Positions 37,451 to 47,935 of a stretch of 64,000 nucleotides of DNA are shown here, piece after piece. Position 1 is the stretch's first letter, and each line of letters begins with the position of its first letter. The notes beneath the pieces were generated by a model. That model saw only the letters and a program-made list of their open reading frames with translations, made no database searches and was not told where the DNA came from. Source of the DNA: Lasioglossum baleicum. Its lineage: Eukaryota > Arthropoda > Insecta > Hymenoptera > Halictidae. A program made the position numbers and the translations under genes. The stretch lies in NCBI RefSeq assembly GCF_051020765.1, contig NC_134935.1, positions 17,113,579 to 17,177,578 of the forward strand. The letters run 5' to 3'.

Positions 37451-38388
37451 TATACCTATACATAGATGACACGTTCGACTGGATTTATACATGAATTTTC
37501 ATCGTGCTGTGCGCGAACAAACCAAATTTTATTAAGATCTGTGGCACGCGGAAGGGTCAAAGGAGACTCCCCTATATTAAATTCGAGCTTTCTAATTTCA
37601 GTGCCAGACTCGTGGCGGAAATGTAGAGCTGAATTAATTAAATATGCACGTTATTAATTTTCTTAAAACCGAAATAAAATTATATTTTACTTTCTTCAAG
37701 ATATATTCCTATATATTCCTTCAAGATATAAAACTTCAAAAGTTCAATTTTGGCAATGAAAAATGGCTTTCGCCGTGCAACCGGGGAATTCGGATCGTTG
37801 CGCGTCGGTAGTCAACGTTCTGCGACCGTGGACGTTATTAATAATAACAATATCAAAGCGCGGGGAAAGCCGATGTTTGCGCGGAATTTGCCCGTGTGTC
37901 CGAGCGATACTTGGAGTTTCGGAAGCTGCCGGTTGCCGGAGCAGAGGTAAACGGAGCAAGTAGCCGTCCAAGCAGTCGTTGAACACGTTGCCTAGTATCG
38001 GCTAACAGTCCGCGAGGGTAGCGATCATGCTACCACTCGCGCGTTTATTGTCGTATAAAATTACAATGCGAATCGACGCCTGGTCCCGGTGGTTCTCCGG
38101 TTTCCCAATGGGAAACGTTTTTGTCTAGCCTTGTCCCCGCCATCCCTCGCCCTCCTCATGCTTGTCAGCAAACCGAACAACAAGAGCATTCTTCGATGGA
38201 ACTTCTCTGGGTTCCATTAACCGCGACAACCATCTCGATTTACGATTACCACGGGAACACGTTGCAACGAACACCGGATCGAGTTAACCCTCGTGTACAG
38301 TCCTCAGAAATCGACACGCTGGGAGATCTTTGCCGATGTTTCCGCTCATTCGCGATCGGAATGTGCAGCTCGTTTAAGTCGAACGCGT

Positions 38389-38571
38389 CGATTTTAATGA
38401 AAATTGCCTGGGGCGTTTTCCGTCGAAAAATATTTAGCACGTAGTCCATTCGATCGGTGATAATCTTTATTGAAGGGGTGGAAACTATCCTCACGTTGGG
38501 GGTTGGAAACGTTTGTTGAAGTATCTCGGGAACTAGACGGTGTAGAGTAACGAGACTTTCTTTGCATTGTA
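38389..38571 (+). repeat. 185-bp repeat, copy 1
   Basis: GATTTTAATGAAAATTGCCT, AATCTTTATTGAAGGGGTGG, GGAAACGTTTGTTGAAGTAT and AACGAGACTTTC occur in the same order and spacing as in copy 2. Confidence 0.75.
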
Positions 38572-38816
38572 GGTATTTCAATGGGGAACTTGATAACATA
38601 ATGGAAGTGTAGAAAAAATGATTTGATCATCGATTTTATTGGATTATGTTTATTAAAACGATACTAGAGGCACGTCTTTACACGCCGAAAGAAACGTCGC
38701 GATTCAGGAACGTCAAAAACAGAAGAGCAACGGTCCTATGAACAACTTAGGGTCGAATTGCTTCTAAAGAAATAATAGATTAATTTTGTTCTTTATTTAT
38801 GAAATAAATTCAAACA

Positions 38817-39000
38817 GATTTTAATGAAAATTGTCAGAGGGGTAATTTCTATAAAAAAATATCTAGTACGTAGTTTCAGGTTTCAGTGATGATCTTTATT
38901 GAAGGGGTGAAAACTACCCCCAAATTGGAGGTGGAAAACGTTTGTTGAAATATCTCCGGAATTAGAGGAAGTAGGATGACGAGACTTTTTAGATTGTAAA
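38817..39000 (+). repeat. 185-bp repeat, copy 2
   Basis: GATTTTAATGAAAATTGTCA, GATCTTTATTGAAGGGGTGA, GGAAAACGTTTGTTGAAATA and GACGAGACTTTTTAGATTGT mirror copy 1 in direct orientation, with about 245 bp of unrelated sequence between. The copies differ by many substitutions, so the duplication is old or both are independent insertions of one family. Confidence 0.75.
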
Positions 39001-39737
39001 TTGTATTATCCTGCGAAGAGAATGTACCAGGTTAAGAAATTGTCGATTATGGTCGTTATCGTACACGTCCACGCGTCTTCGGAATCGCGGTACGTCTACT
39101 CGGGCCGATGGAATCAATATTCGTTCCCGAGCCGAAGGTAACTTAGAAATATGAAATATATCGCCTATCCTAGTTCCAGCTCGCAGCAGTTTTATATAGA
39201 CCGAGCCGAGTTGGACTTCCGTTTCCCGAAACGTGTTGCACGACTGCATCATCGATGCGGTCTAAATTCGAACCGTCGCGTCGTGACGCGTCCCGTCGCT
39301 CTCTGCGCTGGTTCTCATATTCTGTGATCGGAATACCTGATCCTCCGGAGTATCCGACGGCGAAGAAAGGAAACAACGGAATGCCATAAGCACGATTCCA
39401 CGGGACCACGATAGCTAGACAACCGAGGGATAAAAGTTTCGATATTCTCTCGATAACCGGTGGAGTCTACGAAATAGCTGCGGCTGACTGACAAGTGCCT
39501 GAAGAGGGAATAAAGCAGGTACTCGCGCGAGAATGTGCCGACGGAGTCGTTCCGAACCGGATCCGAGGTTCCCGTGCATAAGGCCTGGCACAGAGTCCTT
39601 TGCACTCGAAATAGTCCTGAGAATGCTTAGAGAGGTGTATGAGCACCAGTTGGCCCTCGACGTTTCTCTGAAAGGGAATGCTTTTTCTCTCGCGCTCAGG
39701 TTCAATCTTTGAAAGCTGAGAACCATTCTAGAAAATA

Positions 39738-39850
39738 TAGTCGCGGATATCTATGCAACATAGAAATTTTATTCTTTCTTTAATGATTTCAATCAGCTCG
39801 AACCAACACATCCTGCTCATTGGATGAATTTAAATGCATAAAATCCGTGT
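39738..39850 (-). mobile_element. hAT-like MITE, degraded inverted copy just upstream of the exon candidate
   Basis: Left side TAGTCGCGGATATCTATGCA and right side TTAAATGCATAAAATCCG match the two ends of inverted family members. The interior ATTCTTTCTTTAATGATTTC resembles the copies at 42747 and 51833. It ends about 67 bp before the splice acceptor at 39917. Confidence 0.6.
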
Positions 39851-39917
39851 TGCTCTATTATTCGGCCATTTTCACAATTTTTTATCATTTTATAACTTTT
39901 CCAAGTTCTCATTACAG

Positions 39918-40049
39918 ATCGGTAGATCAAGTGTTAAAGAAACGAAAGTGCTAGGTGAACATCAGATGGAAGAAGAGCTCGAGAACATAGTCCGGAGGCT
40001 GCCAGAGAGTATAGAATCCTTGCAGCTAGCTGCGAAGGGCATCGCGCCG
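39918..40049 (+). CDS. Candidate internal coding exon (partial gene, unrecognised)
   Basis: A 132-nt segment of 44 codons, open throughout and phase 0 at both ends. It is preceded by a pyrimidine-rich tract ending in TTCTCATTACAG (acceptor at 39917) and followed by GTAAAT (donor at 40050). The reading frame stays open upstream by chance and stops in the presumed intron at 40068. The protein is charged and helix-like: it contains EEELENIVRRL and then ESIESLQLAAKGIAP, with an acidic and leucine-rich pattern unlike the arginine/serine-rich shadow frames elsewhere. I do not recognise the family and claim no function. No partner exon with similar quality was found in the window, so its introns would have to be long, which is common for insect neuronal or developmental genes. 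A degenerate MITE ends about 67 bp before the acceptor. It could still be a chance open frame. RNA evidence or conservation would settle it. Confidence 0.45.
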
Positions 40050-40319
40050 GTAAATCCTTTCCGCGCGTAGATCCGTCTCGCCTGGCGGTTGCCCTGGCGC
40101 TTGCTAGTCTATGTATAGGTAATATCGAGTGGGCGCAAAAAGCGTTCGGCAAACTTTCAATCAATCGTCCCGTATTGGAGTAGTAACGGCCCTTGTATGG
40201 GCGGACAGGCGGCCCGGTCGAGCTTGCTACACGGTAGCGGCGGGCGCGCAGTAGTCGTGGATTTATTTGGTCAGACAGGAAACAGCGTCGCTTTACCGCA
40301 GTGGGGGAGCCAGCGAAAC

Positions 40320-40352
40320 CGAGAGAGACAGAGACAGAGACAGAGACAGAGA
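40320..40352 (+). repeat. (GACAGA)n microsatellite
   Basis: Five tandem copies of a 6-bp CAGAGA unit. Confidence 0.9.
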
Positions 40353-40541
40353 GAACCGGCAGCTCAACAAGAAAGAGAGCCAACAACTGAACAAGAGCGA
40401 GATAGAGCCAGTTAGCGAACTAGATAGAGAGAGAAAGGGGACAAAGAGAAAGGAGGGGGAGAGCTTGCGCGCACGAGCGCGGATTTCATGGATAACGCCT
40501 AGGTACAGGCCCAGAGAGAAGCGCCGGTGGATGGGACAAGA

Positions 40542-40572
40542 GGGCCGGGGGGGGGACACGGGGGAGGGTGGG
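40542..40572 (+). other. G-quadruplex-prone G tract
   Basis: Runs GGG, GGGGGGGGG, GGGGG, GGG and GGG separated by 1-4 bases satisfy the usual four-run G-quadruplex pattern. Further G runs are near 40708-40733 and 40847-40859. Confidence 0.7.
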
Positions 40573-41298
40573 AGGAAGCAAGGACCAAAGGACGAGGACA
40601 TGCATATTAATAGGGAAACAAGTACCGAAATGTCTGACCACGGTGAACGAGCCGTCGTCGTTGTATCGAACGTTCCATCCCTCTCGTCCACTTTACCCAC
40701 AGCCAGGGTGTGGGGGGGGCTTTGAGTGGGTGGGCCCCCCCCTTTCGTTCCTGTGTAACCTCGTCGATCGCGATTTCTCTCTCCCACTCTTTACGAGCGG
40801 TTCCACCGCGTTTCCTGTTTCAATTCCAACATACGGCGCCGTGTTGGTGGGGGGAGGGGCGACAACTCGCCGCTGATCCTGACGAACGTCACGCCAGCCA
40901 AACGCTACCGACCCCGGGATCGATTAAAGCGCAGATCAAATACGTCTACCGTCCACGTCCCCCGTCTGCACCGAAACGATCCCCGGGTATAATCAGCCAG
41001 TTAATTATCGCCCCGTTAATAATGTCGCAGGAGACGTCGATTGGATACCGGTGGCCCTTGACGCTCCGCGTGGCTCCGCGCGGCTCTCCGGGGCCATTTG
41101 TGTTCTTGTCGCGTGTCCTGAACCGCTCGTCTGCTTCGCTTCTGTAAAGCGTCTCTCGGTACTTGTCCACACTTTGCGAAAGGAGAGCTGATTCGTATTT
41201 TATTAAAATTGTAATCGTTTCACGTATTTTTTTATACGCATTGATTCGGTGCTGGGTCAAACAATTTCCAAGGTCTGGATTTACCCAGCCCGTGCATC

Positions 41299-41470
41299 GA
41301 GGTCTTGACTGATTATTTACTGTTCCGTTGTTCGCTTAATTTAACTAGTTTACGCTAGAGTCGAGTGTACTAGACGTGTACCTAAATTGTACCAAATTTC
41401 AATTTCGACCCGCCGAGGTCTTCAATTATTATTTACAATTCTGTTTGCATAATTTAACCAATTTGTGGTT
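41299..41470 (+). repeat. Diverged tandem duplication, period 116 bp
   Basis: GAGGTCTT at 41299 and 41415 is followed in both places by GATTATTTAC-like or TTATTATTTAC sequence and a CATAATTTAAC-like or CTTAATTTAAC block. Confidence 0.45.
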
Positions 41471-41835
41471 GGACTGCGTGAACAACGTATACAGGATGAG
41501 TTCATACGAATTAACATCTAAAATGGCTCGTAACCTGCCGGTGGTATCAAGGAAATATTTCGACGAATTCCTTTGCAGTTCGTGTGAAAATTATAAATGG
41601 AAAATTCATTTTCGTTTATAGAGAAGTGTTGTATCTTGACACTCCCCCTTCCCGCTGAAGTTCCTTCATGTTGCAATTGAGTTATGATGGTTTTGGACAT
41701 CGTATTATAGGATATTCGCCATGAAATTAGCCGATACGTTATCAAGAAGCGGTAATGCGAGCGACTTTAATAAAAGCAGACGTTGCTTCCCCACCCTCTC
41801 CGCAATTACTCGGTTGGCTGGCTTATAAGGGCGAT

Positions 41836-41888
41836 GGTAATAATAATAACGATAATAATAGTAATAATAGTAAAAAAAAAATAATAAT
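41836..41888 (+). repeat. (AAT)n-like microsatellite
   Basis: AATAATAATAACGATAATAA followed by TAGTAATAATAG and a run of A. Confidence 0.8.
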
Positions 41889-42552
41889 GATTAGCGGTAT
41901 TTATTTTTATTATTAGCCGCCGGCTAATAAGGGGAGCGGGTCCGCCGGGTATTCATTAATTAGAAAGGTACCGCGCGATGCATACAAGCGCACATTACGC
42001 TCATCGAGGATGGGAAAGAGCAAGAAAAGTGGTGGCGAGCTCTCGCCGTTTCTTTTCACCCTCCACGTTTGAACGGTTTTATTAAAGTACGAGGGTCGGT
42101 CGGAATTTAAAAGTAAACCGCCGGGAACCGCCCCTGTTCCGAGGCATGTTCATGCGCGTGCGCGATCGCAAATAATAACAAAATCCCCCTCCACACAATG
42201 GTTTCGATTCTTCCTCTCTTTCGTCTGGAAATCCGCCTTTTGTTATGTATACCGAAAGTCGCAAGATTTGAATTTTATTTTCAGAACGCCTTCGCCGCAA
42301 TGTTTGTGGTTCTTGCTCGGGTCCCGGATCTCTGACGAGCACTCGAAGCTTTCTTCTTTGCTGTGCAAAGTCTTTCGATACGCGGAGGGCTCGTTACCAC
42401 ACCGAGTTCTGCGTATTCGTGAGTGGGAGAGACGCGAAATAATGAGAAGGATTTCGTTCATTTTCATAGAAAGAGTTTTAAAAATATTAAAATATTTTGA
42501 ACGTATCGAGCCTGTCAAGAAAGGAAATTCTTTAACGTATGATACTCATTAC

Positions 42553-42738
42553 TAGACTGCGGACCTTTATGCAAAATAAAAAATGTTCACATTGATTGCA
42601 GGACACAGGAGTCAAATGAAAATTGTATTCTTCTTTTAATCATCCTATTAAACTGAAAATAATACATTGATGTCCTTAAATATTTTTAACATGTCCACTG
42701 CTTTTTTTATGTCATAAATGCATAAAATCCGCAGTGTA
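42553..42738 (-). mobile_element. hAT-like MITE, complete copy, inverted orientation
   Basis: A 186-bp copy starting TAGACTGCGGACCTTTATGC and ending AAATCCGCAGTGTA (one change in the right TIR). The perfect 8-bp target duplication CTCATTAC is at 42545-42552 and 42739-42746. Its left end corresponds to the right end of the copy at 50440, so it lies in the opposite orientation. Confidence 0.9.
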
Positions 42739-42746
42739 CTCATTAC

Positions 42747-42896
42747 TAGATCTTTATGCGAAATAAAAATTGCCAAGCGGAACCAAGTTTCTTCCTTTCT
42801 CAATGACTTCAATAACTAGAAATACCAAGTGTATTTAATCCTTTTATTTGTTCATATTGCATCTACTCATTTCTGCCAGAAGTGCATAAAATCCAT
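42747..42896 (-). mobile_element. hAT-like MITE, degraded copy abutting the previous one
   Basis: It begins exactly after the second CTCATTAC of the neighbouring copy with TAGATCTTTATGC, that is, the family terminus lacking CTGCGGA. It ends GCATAAAATCCATCT, lacking the GCAGTC core. The interior resembles the inverted family sequence (AAATAAAAATTG near the left end). Confidence 0.65.
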
Positions 42897-43218
42897 CTTC
42901 ACATTACAGAACGTTACCCATAACAACGAGCCTGCCATTTCCAAAATAAAATACCATCTCGTTGTTACACGTTGTACCTTCGTGAAATTTACCATAACGT
43001 ATCTCCCAAAACTCAATTATAATAAGGAGGATCCGCGGGAAAATGAGAGACGTTAATTATATTTTTGAATTTTCAATTCTACATGATCCTACACATACGT
43101 GTGCTCATTATCACTGGCCATGGAATATTGCGAACATTTCCTGAAGTGTACAGTAACTGTCAGAATTTCCGATGTGTTTGTAGACTAAATTCAGAACGGA
43201 AGTTACACACGGAAAATG

Positions 43219-43256
43219 TACAGGGTGGTCCGAACACATTTCTGGCATAAATTTAC
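43219..43256 (+). repeat. Solo CAGGGTGG transposon-like end
   Basis: TACAGGGTGGTCCGAACACA starts abruptly after ordinary sequence. No partner end is visible. Confidence 0.35.
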
Positions 43257-44099
43257 AAAATCCGGAGTCTTTTAAGGTTCTATACTTAAAAAAGAATATA
43301 ACAAAAGAAAATTTGATTTTTTGGACAAGTTGTAGGAGAATCCCCAACTTAAGGTGAGCGCTAGTGGAACGAATTCAGTTAGAAAATATTTTCGGCCGAA
43401 ATGCCGCACGGTGTCTGCGCGTTTCCCGTCGTCGGTAAGAAAAACAAACCCGGGACCGAAGAAACTTTCGCGAACGTTAACTAGCGTGGCAGCCCGGGCT
43501 CTTCTTGTTCCAACGAGGACGAGTAGGACGCAGGGACGTGACACGTAACCAGGAAATAAGGCGCCATCCTCTTTCAGACGCGCGGAACTTGCCCGCGGTC
43601 TGGAATTTCGTGAAAGCCCGTGGAGAACCGTAGATAGAAAGTGGTATGGGGGTGTGAGGAACACGAGGATGAGGGGTTGCACGGGGTTCGTTCGGTCGGT
43701 CGTTCGACTAGCAGCCGGGTGTCGGCGGGTGTCTGCGAGAGAGCGAGAAAGAACTCGCGGAGATAGAGGGAGTAGCTGCCGCATAAATTAGTGGTGAAAA
43801 GTTAATTGGAGCGGACACTGGCTTGCGTTCGCACTGGTACAAGTTACACCCCTACCGACCACCCACACTCACCCCCGCGTTAGCCGCGCTCTCGCGAGAA
43901 CCCGTCGCACACACCCACTAGTCGCAATATACGAAACGCGGAGGACAACGAACGATAATAAATTGTTGTATTTAATAAATGGCGCTCCTCGCCGAATCTA
44001 CTTTCTCGGATAGGAAGCCCTGAAAGTTTGTACGATTGTGGCGATTCGTTTCGAGTTGAACAACCGGAGCTCTGTTTCTTAGCTTAATTAATCGTGAAC

Positions 44100-44460
44100 A
44101 TCGAAGCCACGCCCACTCGAGTAATTTTCCATGGAAAAGCACTAAAGCAACGACTCTCCTGTTTCTCTCTTTGATGACATTTGTCTTGAAACGTAACTCT
44201 AGAATTGGCGTAAGCACAAATTGCCGTATAGTGCACTGCTAGAGCAGTGTTTATGAATCGAGAGCACCGAGGCCACGCCCACTCAAGCCATTTTGCATAG
44301 AAAAGCTAAAATAGAAGCTATTTGTCCTGAAACGTGACTTCAGAGTACGTATGAATGCATATTGCGCGGCGTGGCACAGATTGCCCCATGGGTCGTTCCT
44401 CTAACAATCCTTCTCAGCCAAGAGAGCAGTTTAGCCACGCCCACTCATGCAATTCTACAC
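44100..44460 (+). repeat. Tandem repeat of about 164 bp with GCCACGCCCACTC boxes
   Basis: GCCACGCCCACTC occurs at 44106, 44272 and 44434, spaced 166 and 162 bp. Between boxes, shared blocks such as GTCTTGAAACGTAACTC / GTCCTGAAACGTGACTTC and ATAGAAAAGC / ATGGAAAAGC show that the units are diverged copies. The third unit is cut short. Confidence 0.75.
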
Positions 44461-45376
44461 AGGCAGACCAACAGAGCGGCTAACTTTGTTTCTTTTGGAA
44501 TGAATATGTCGAAAGCATCGTTCCCGAAGAAAAGAGCGGTCCAAGAGCAAAAATCGATTACGGCATCGTTCGATGAAGCTCGAGCCCCGGCAGGAAAGTC
44601 GCAGCGGGCGATGACGCGATCGAATCGCTCCCCTGACCGCAGCCTGTGGTTCGACGTGTTCCGATTTGACAATAATTACGAATTCGAGATTACAAATTTG
44701 CGCGAATCAGCGTGTTTGACCGGACCGATAATTCAGGACACTGCGGCCGATTTTCGGAGGGTATCGGCTCTGGATGTCACGTTGCGCCTCTCGCGGATGT
44801 CAACCGGGACAGGCGCGTGCTCGTTCTCCGTTTCGTGCCGCGGTTATGCCGCCGGTTCCGCTGGCCGAAGCCGATCCATTTTTACCTCGAACAGGGTGTG
44901 CTGCCACGCCGCGCCGGTGTGCTCTCGTTGCACGGTAATTCGTTCAGAAAATTAATGGGGTGTCGAGCGACGATCGAGCACGCTCGAACAATTTCGCCGG
45001 CGAGGCCTCTCAGCGTCCGTCAAAGGTGCGCGACGTTGATCGATCTCCGAAAAGCCAACGACGATGACGAGAACGACGACGATGTCGACGACAACGACAA
45101 CGACAACCGACCCCCTCAGTCGCTCGATCGGTTCCTTTCGGGCTTGCGGGATTCCTGGTATTCCGGTATGCCGCAATAACGACAAATTTCGCAAAGGATT
45201 CACTCGGTGGCCAGCTGCTCGTTAATTTAGAACGCTCCGAGCCACCGCCGACTACTCCGCACGCTATAAAACGCTTCATTCCATCCTTTGAGCCGAGATT
45301 CGAGCGATACCTGAAAACTATACCTTGACTAAATGGCTGCGGTGCTGCTGGCGGCTACGGCTCTGTTAATCATTAT

Positions 45377-45480
45377 TAGACTGCGGATTTTGCTGCAATT
45401 TCAAACAATCAGAAAATCCGAAGAATCCAAGAACGGCGATATATCATCCTCGATTTCTTAAGATCATTCAATTGAAAACA
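45377..45480 (+). mobile_element. hAT-like MITE left end
   Basis: TAGACTGCGGATTTTGCTGC preceded by AATCATTAT. Similarity to the family fades within about 100 bp and the right end is not visible. A heat-shock-element-like block follows at 45530. Confidence 0.5.
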
Positions 45481-45529
45481 AAGTTTGTGGCATGTATAGA
45501 AAATTGTAGAAGCAATTCAGATCGACAAG

Positions 45530-45670
45530 CTTCTAAAAGCTTCTAGAAGCATAGTTTGTAGGCGGCCGACGTGAGGCAGCGACGTAAGGGGAGCGCGCGA
45601 AAAGACAAATCGCGCTTAACGATCGTTGTTGATTTCACGTTCGCGAATAGTAACGAATTCATATAAATAG
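45530..45670 (+). promoter_or_regulatory. Heat-shock-type promoter candidate (HSEs plus TATA)
   Basis: HSE block 1 (45530-45549) reads as contiguous 5-bp modules cTTCt, aaaag (one base off nGAAn), cTTCt, aGAAg. HSE block 2 (45639-45648) is gTTCgcGAAt, with a further cGAAt in phase at 45654-45658. The TATA box TATAAATAG is at 45662-45670. If transcription starts about 30 bp after the TATA box (near 45692), block 2 lies at about -50, the spacing seen in insect hsp70 genes. The first downstream ATG (45744) opens a 117-codon frame that resembles no chaperone. Confidence 0.4.
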
Positions 45671-46351
45671 AGGGTTCACGGAGGGACTCGGGCTATTTGC
45701 TATTCCGAGAGAGAAGCACATATCCTGATATATTCCTAACGTCATGGCTACAAGTTTGAATATGACATCTAGTTATTTTTTTTTTACAACTCGCGGTGCA
45801 ATCACGAAAATCCACGATGCACGGAGGTACACGGAGATGGTCTCTTTTATAATTAACAGTGATATGGATTCGGTGCAGCTTTTCGCGATTCCGGCCCACA
45901 GTGTGCTACTCGATACCGAGCAGAGGGTTGCGGGCTTTTGGGTCGCGGGTGTGTACCATCGACGAGGATCGATCGGTTCGATTGTTGCGCTAACCTCGCT
46001 GTGTCCACCCCCTCTCTACACCCCCACAGCCCCCCCGGAAACCCTTTTGCCAGTCTGGCCAACACCCCCCGGGGGCTCGGTTACCGCCCTCCGTTGATCC
46101 CCATACTTTTCCCCCGAACAATGCGATTTTTACGAGTTCCGGAGAACTTTACGTTACGTTACGGCCGCCGAACCGGTCTAGCAAAACGCCGCGGTTAATT
46201 AAAACCGTGTAATAAGCGGTCGACGCGTCGAATTTATCGTGCCGAGCCCCATTTTTCGCGCCGAGTTTTGCGAATACACCCCCACCAGCCGAACCATTAC
46301 CGAAATAGTGCGATGCTGACCACCGCGGTGCTATCAAACAACATTTCCGGC

Positions 46352-46480
46352 TAGACAGCGGATTTTATGCATTTATACCAAAAATGAGTAGGTAATTATC
46401 GTAGAATCTTGTGCAACAAAGCAATAGAAAGAGCGTTTCTTTCTCTTCAAGTCACTCCTTTTATTTTTTTCAATTTCATT
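46352..46480 (+). mobile_element. hAT-like MITE, left two thirds
   Basis: It begins TAGACAGCGGATTTTATGCA with ACCAAAAATGAGTAGGT, then loses similarity before the expected right TIR. Confidence 0.6.
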
Positions 46481-46892
46481 AACATTTCGATATGCCAGGT
46501 GTTTCTGAAAATGTGCTTAAAAAATGCACAATTTCCATTGTTCCTTTAACTCGCTGTATCTCGGCGAGAAATGATCGTAATACCATGATCCGAACGTCAG
46601 ATCGAAGCAGAGATTCTGCCGATTCGATTGAGTATCCCATGAACTCGCTGCGACAATTTTTTACCTATGGCAGCTGTGTTTGAAGTTAGTGCTTCGCAGA
46701 AATTAGCGCGCCACGTACAGCAGCTGCCTGACATGTCTGAATACGCTCAAAATCAAAGAACTTTCGGTAGAAATGAGGTAGAGCGATAAAATTTTTTAAA
46801 AATTAAAGCTGAAACTTGGCAGAATATAGGAAAAATAGTGAGATTATGGTACGAACGTTTCTTTAACGTTGAGAAAATTTGTTAGACATGTA

Positions 46893-46998
46893 GAATTTCA
46901 AGGAAATTGTGGTTTCTCCAGTACCACGCGCGGAAGAAATTTTTTTTAACATGCTACATATCATTTCCCGTAGATTTTTTCACGCTGATTTTAAATCT
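46893..46998 (+). repeat. Dispersed repeat, copy 2
   Basis: GTGGTTTCTCCAGTACCAC and, after about 25-30 extra bases, ATCATTTCCCGTAGATTTTT then TCACGCTGATTT, matching the inverted 17716-17787 segment. Confidence 0.65.
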
Positions 46999-47159
46999 GG
47001 TCTCAAAATTTGTCTACGACCTCAGAATTTTGCAAGAAATCGATTATTGTTCCCCCTAATATGTCATACACCATCTGGAACTATCGTATGCTATTATATG
47101 GTACCCTACGGTAGGAGTAGTAACGGAAACCATTTTCAGGACACTGTTCCCAGGACGTC

Positions 47160-47935
47160 TGGCAAATCTCTTATAATAATTCGTTCGGTGGAAAAGCGAG
47201 GAAGTGTATCGCGCCGGCGAGTGGAAAACCGAAAGCGCTAATGGTATGCGCAACGATAAATCCCGATTAAACAAGCGTCGGGCCAAGAACAAAGCGAAGG
47301 ATAGCCGAGCTATCCCAATCTGCCGGGAACTACTGTGTCAATAAGAGAGCTCTCTCCTCGTCCGCTCGATCGGGGATCCGATGGGATCGGATCGTATAGA
47401 ATTCTATTCAGCAGATCGGCATTTAGCATTTATCAAGCGAAGCCGCATAAACACGATTCTTTGTCGGTGATGATTAAACTTTCCACGGCCGGCCGGCCGG
47501 CCGGAACAATGGGCATTTAACGAGGGGGAAATCATGCGGTTCGGTAAAAAACACAAAAAATATTTTCACAGTGCTACGGCTGCGGTACGGCGCGAACCAA
47601 CGGTGCAACAGTGGTTAACTTTGCGCGGGGAATAATTAGTTGGCCAATAACTTTGATTGCGCGCCGATGCATTTACATTTTAGGCGCGGCCGCCTGCGAC
47701 TCCGTTATTATTTTCGCGTAATGAGTTATGGCGCGGTGTGTCGGTTTTTTCCATTTTCAATTGATACAGAGCCCCCCGTGTGAAAGTCGTGCCTCGTCTG
47801 AACAAACGACACGGCTGAGCCCGTTATCACCAGTTTATTTAATTAGCTGCGAGCATGGTGCACAAAAGTTGTGCATCCGATTCAAACGACGATGTTTTAG
47901 AGACCGAATGCATCCTGCACCTACGATAATGTATT
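47160..47935. other. Gene-free stretch
   Basis: Contains an 18-bp alternating GGCC block (47487-47504) and nothing else recognisable. Confidence 0.5.

Noticed and set aside
40267..40787. Frames of 152-164 codons on both strands
   Set aside because: Low-complexity Arg/Glu/Asp or Ser/Leu runs from GACAGA and G-rich tracts.
42285..42418. Segment bounded by TTTTATTTTCAG and GTGAGT that is open in one frame
   Set aside because: The splice signals are good, but the encoded protein looks random, the open stretch is short and no neighbouring exon matches its phase. Kept only as a weak possibility.
44362..44955. 197-codon frame, the longest in the window
   Set aside because: It starts inside the tandem repeat, has Arg/Ser/Ala-rich random composition, and shows no domain.
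47487..47504. (GGCC)n self-complementary block
   Set aside because: Simple short repeat with no context suggesting function.
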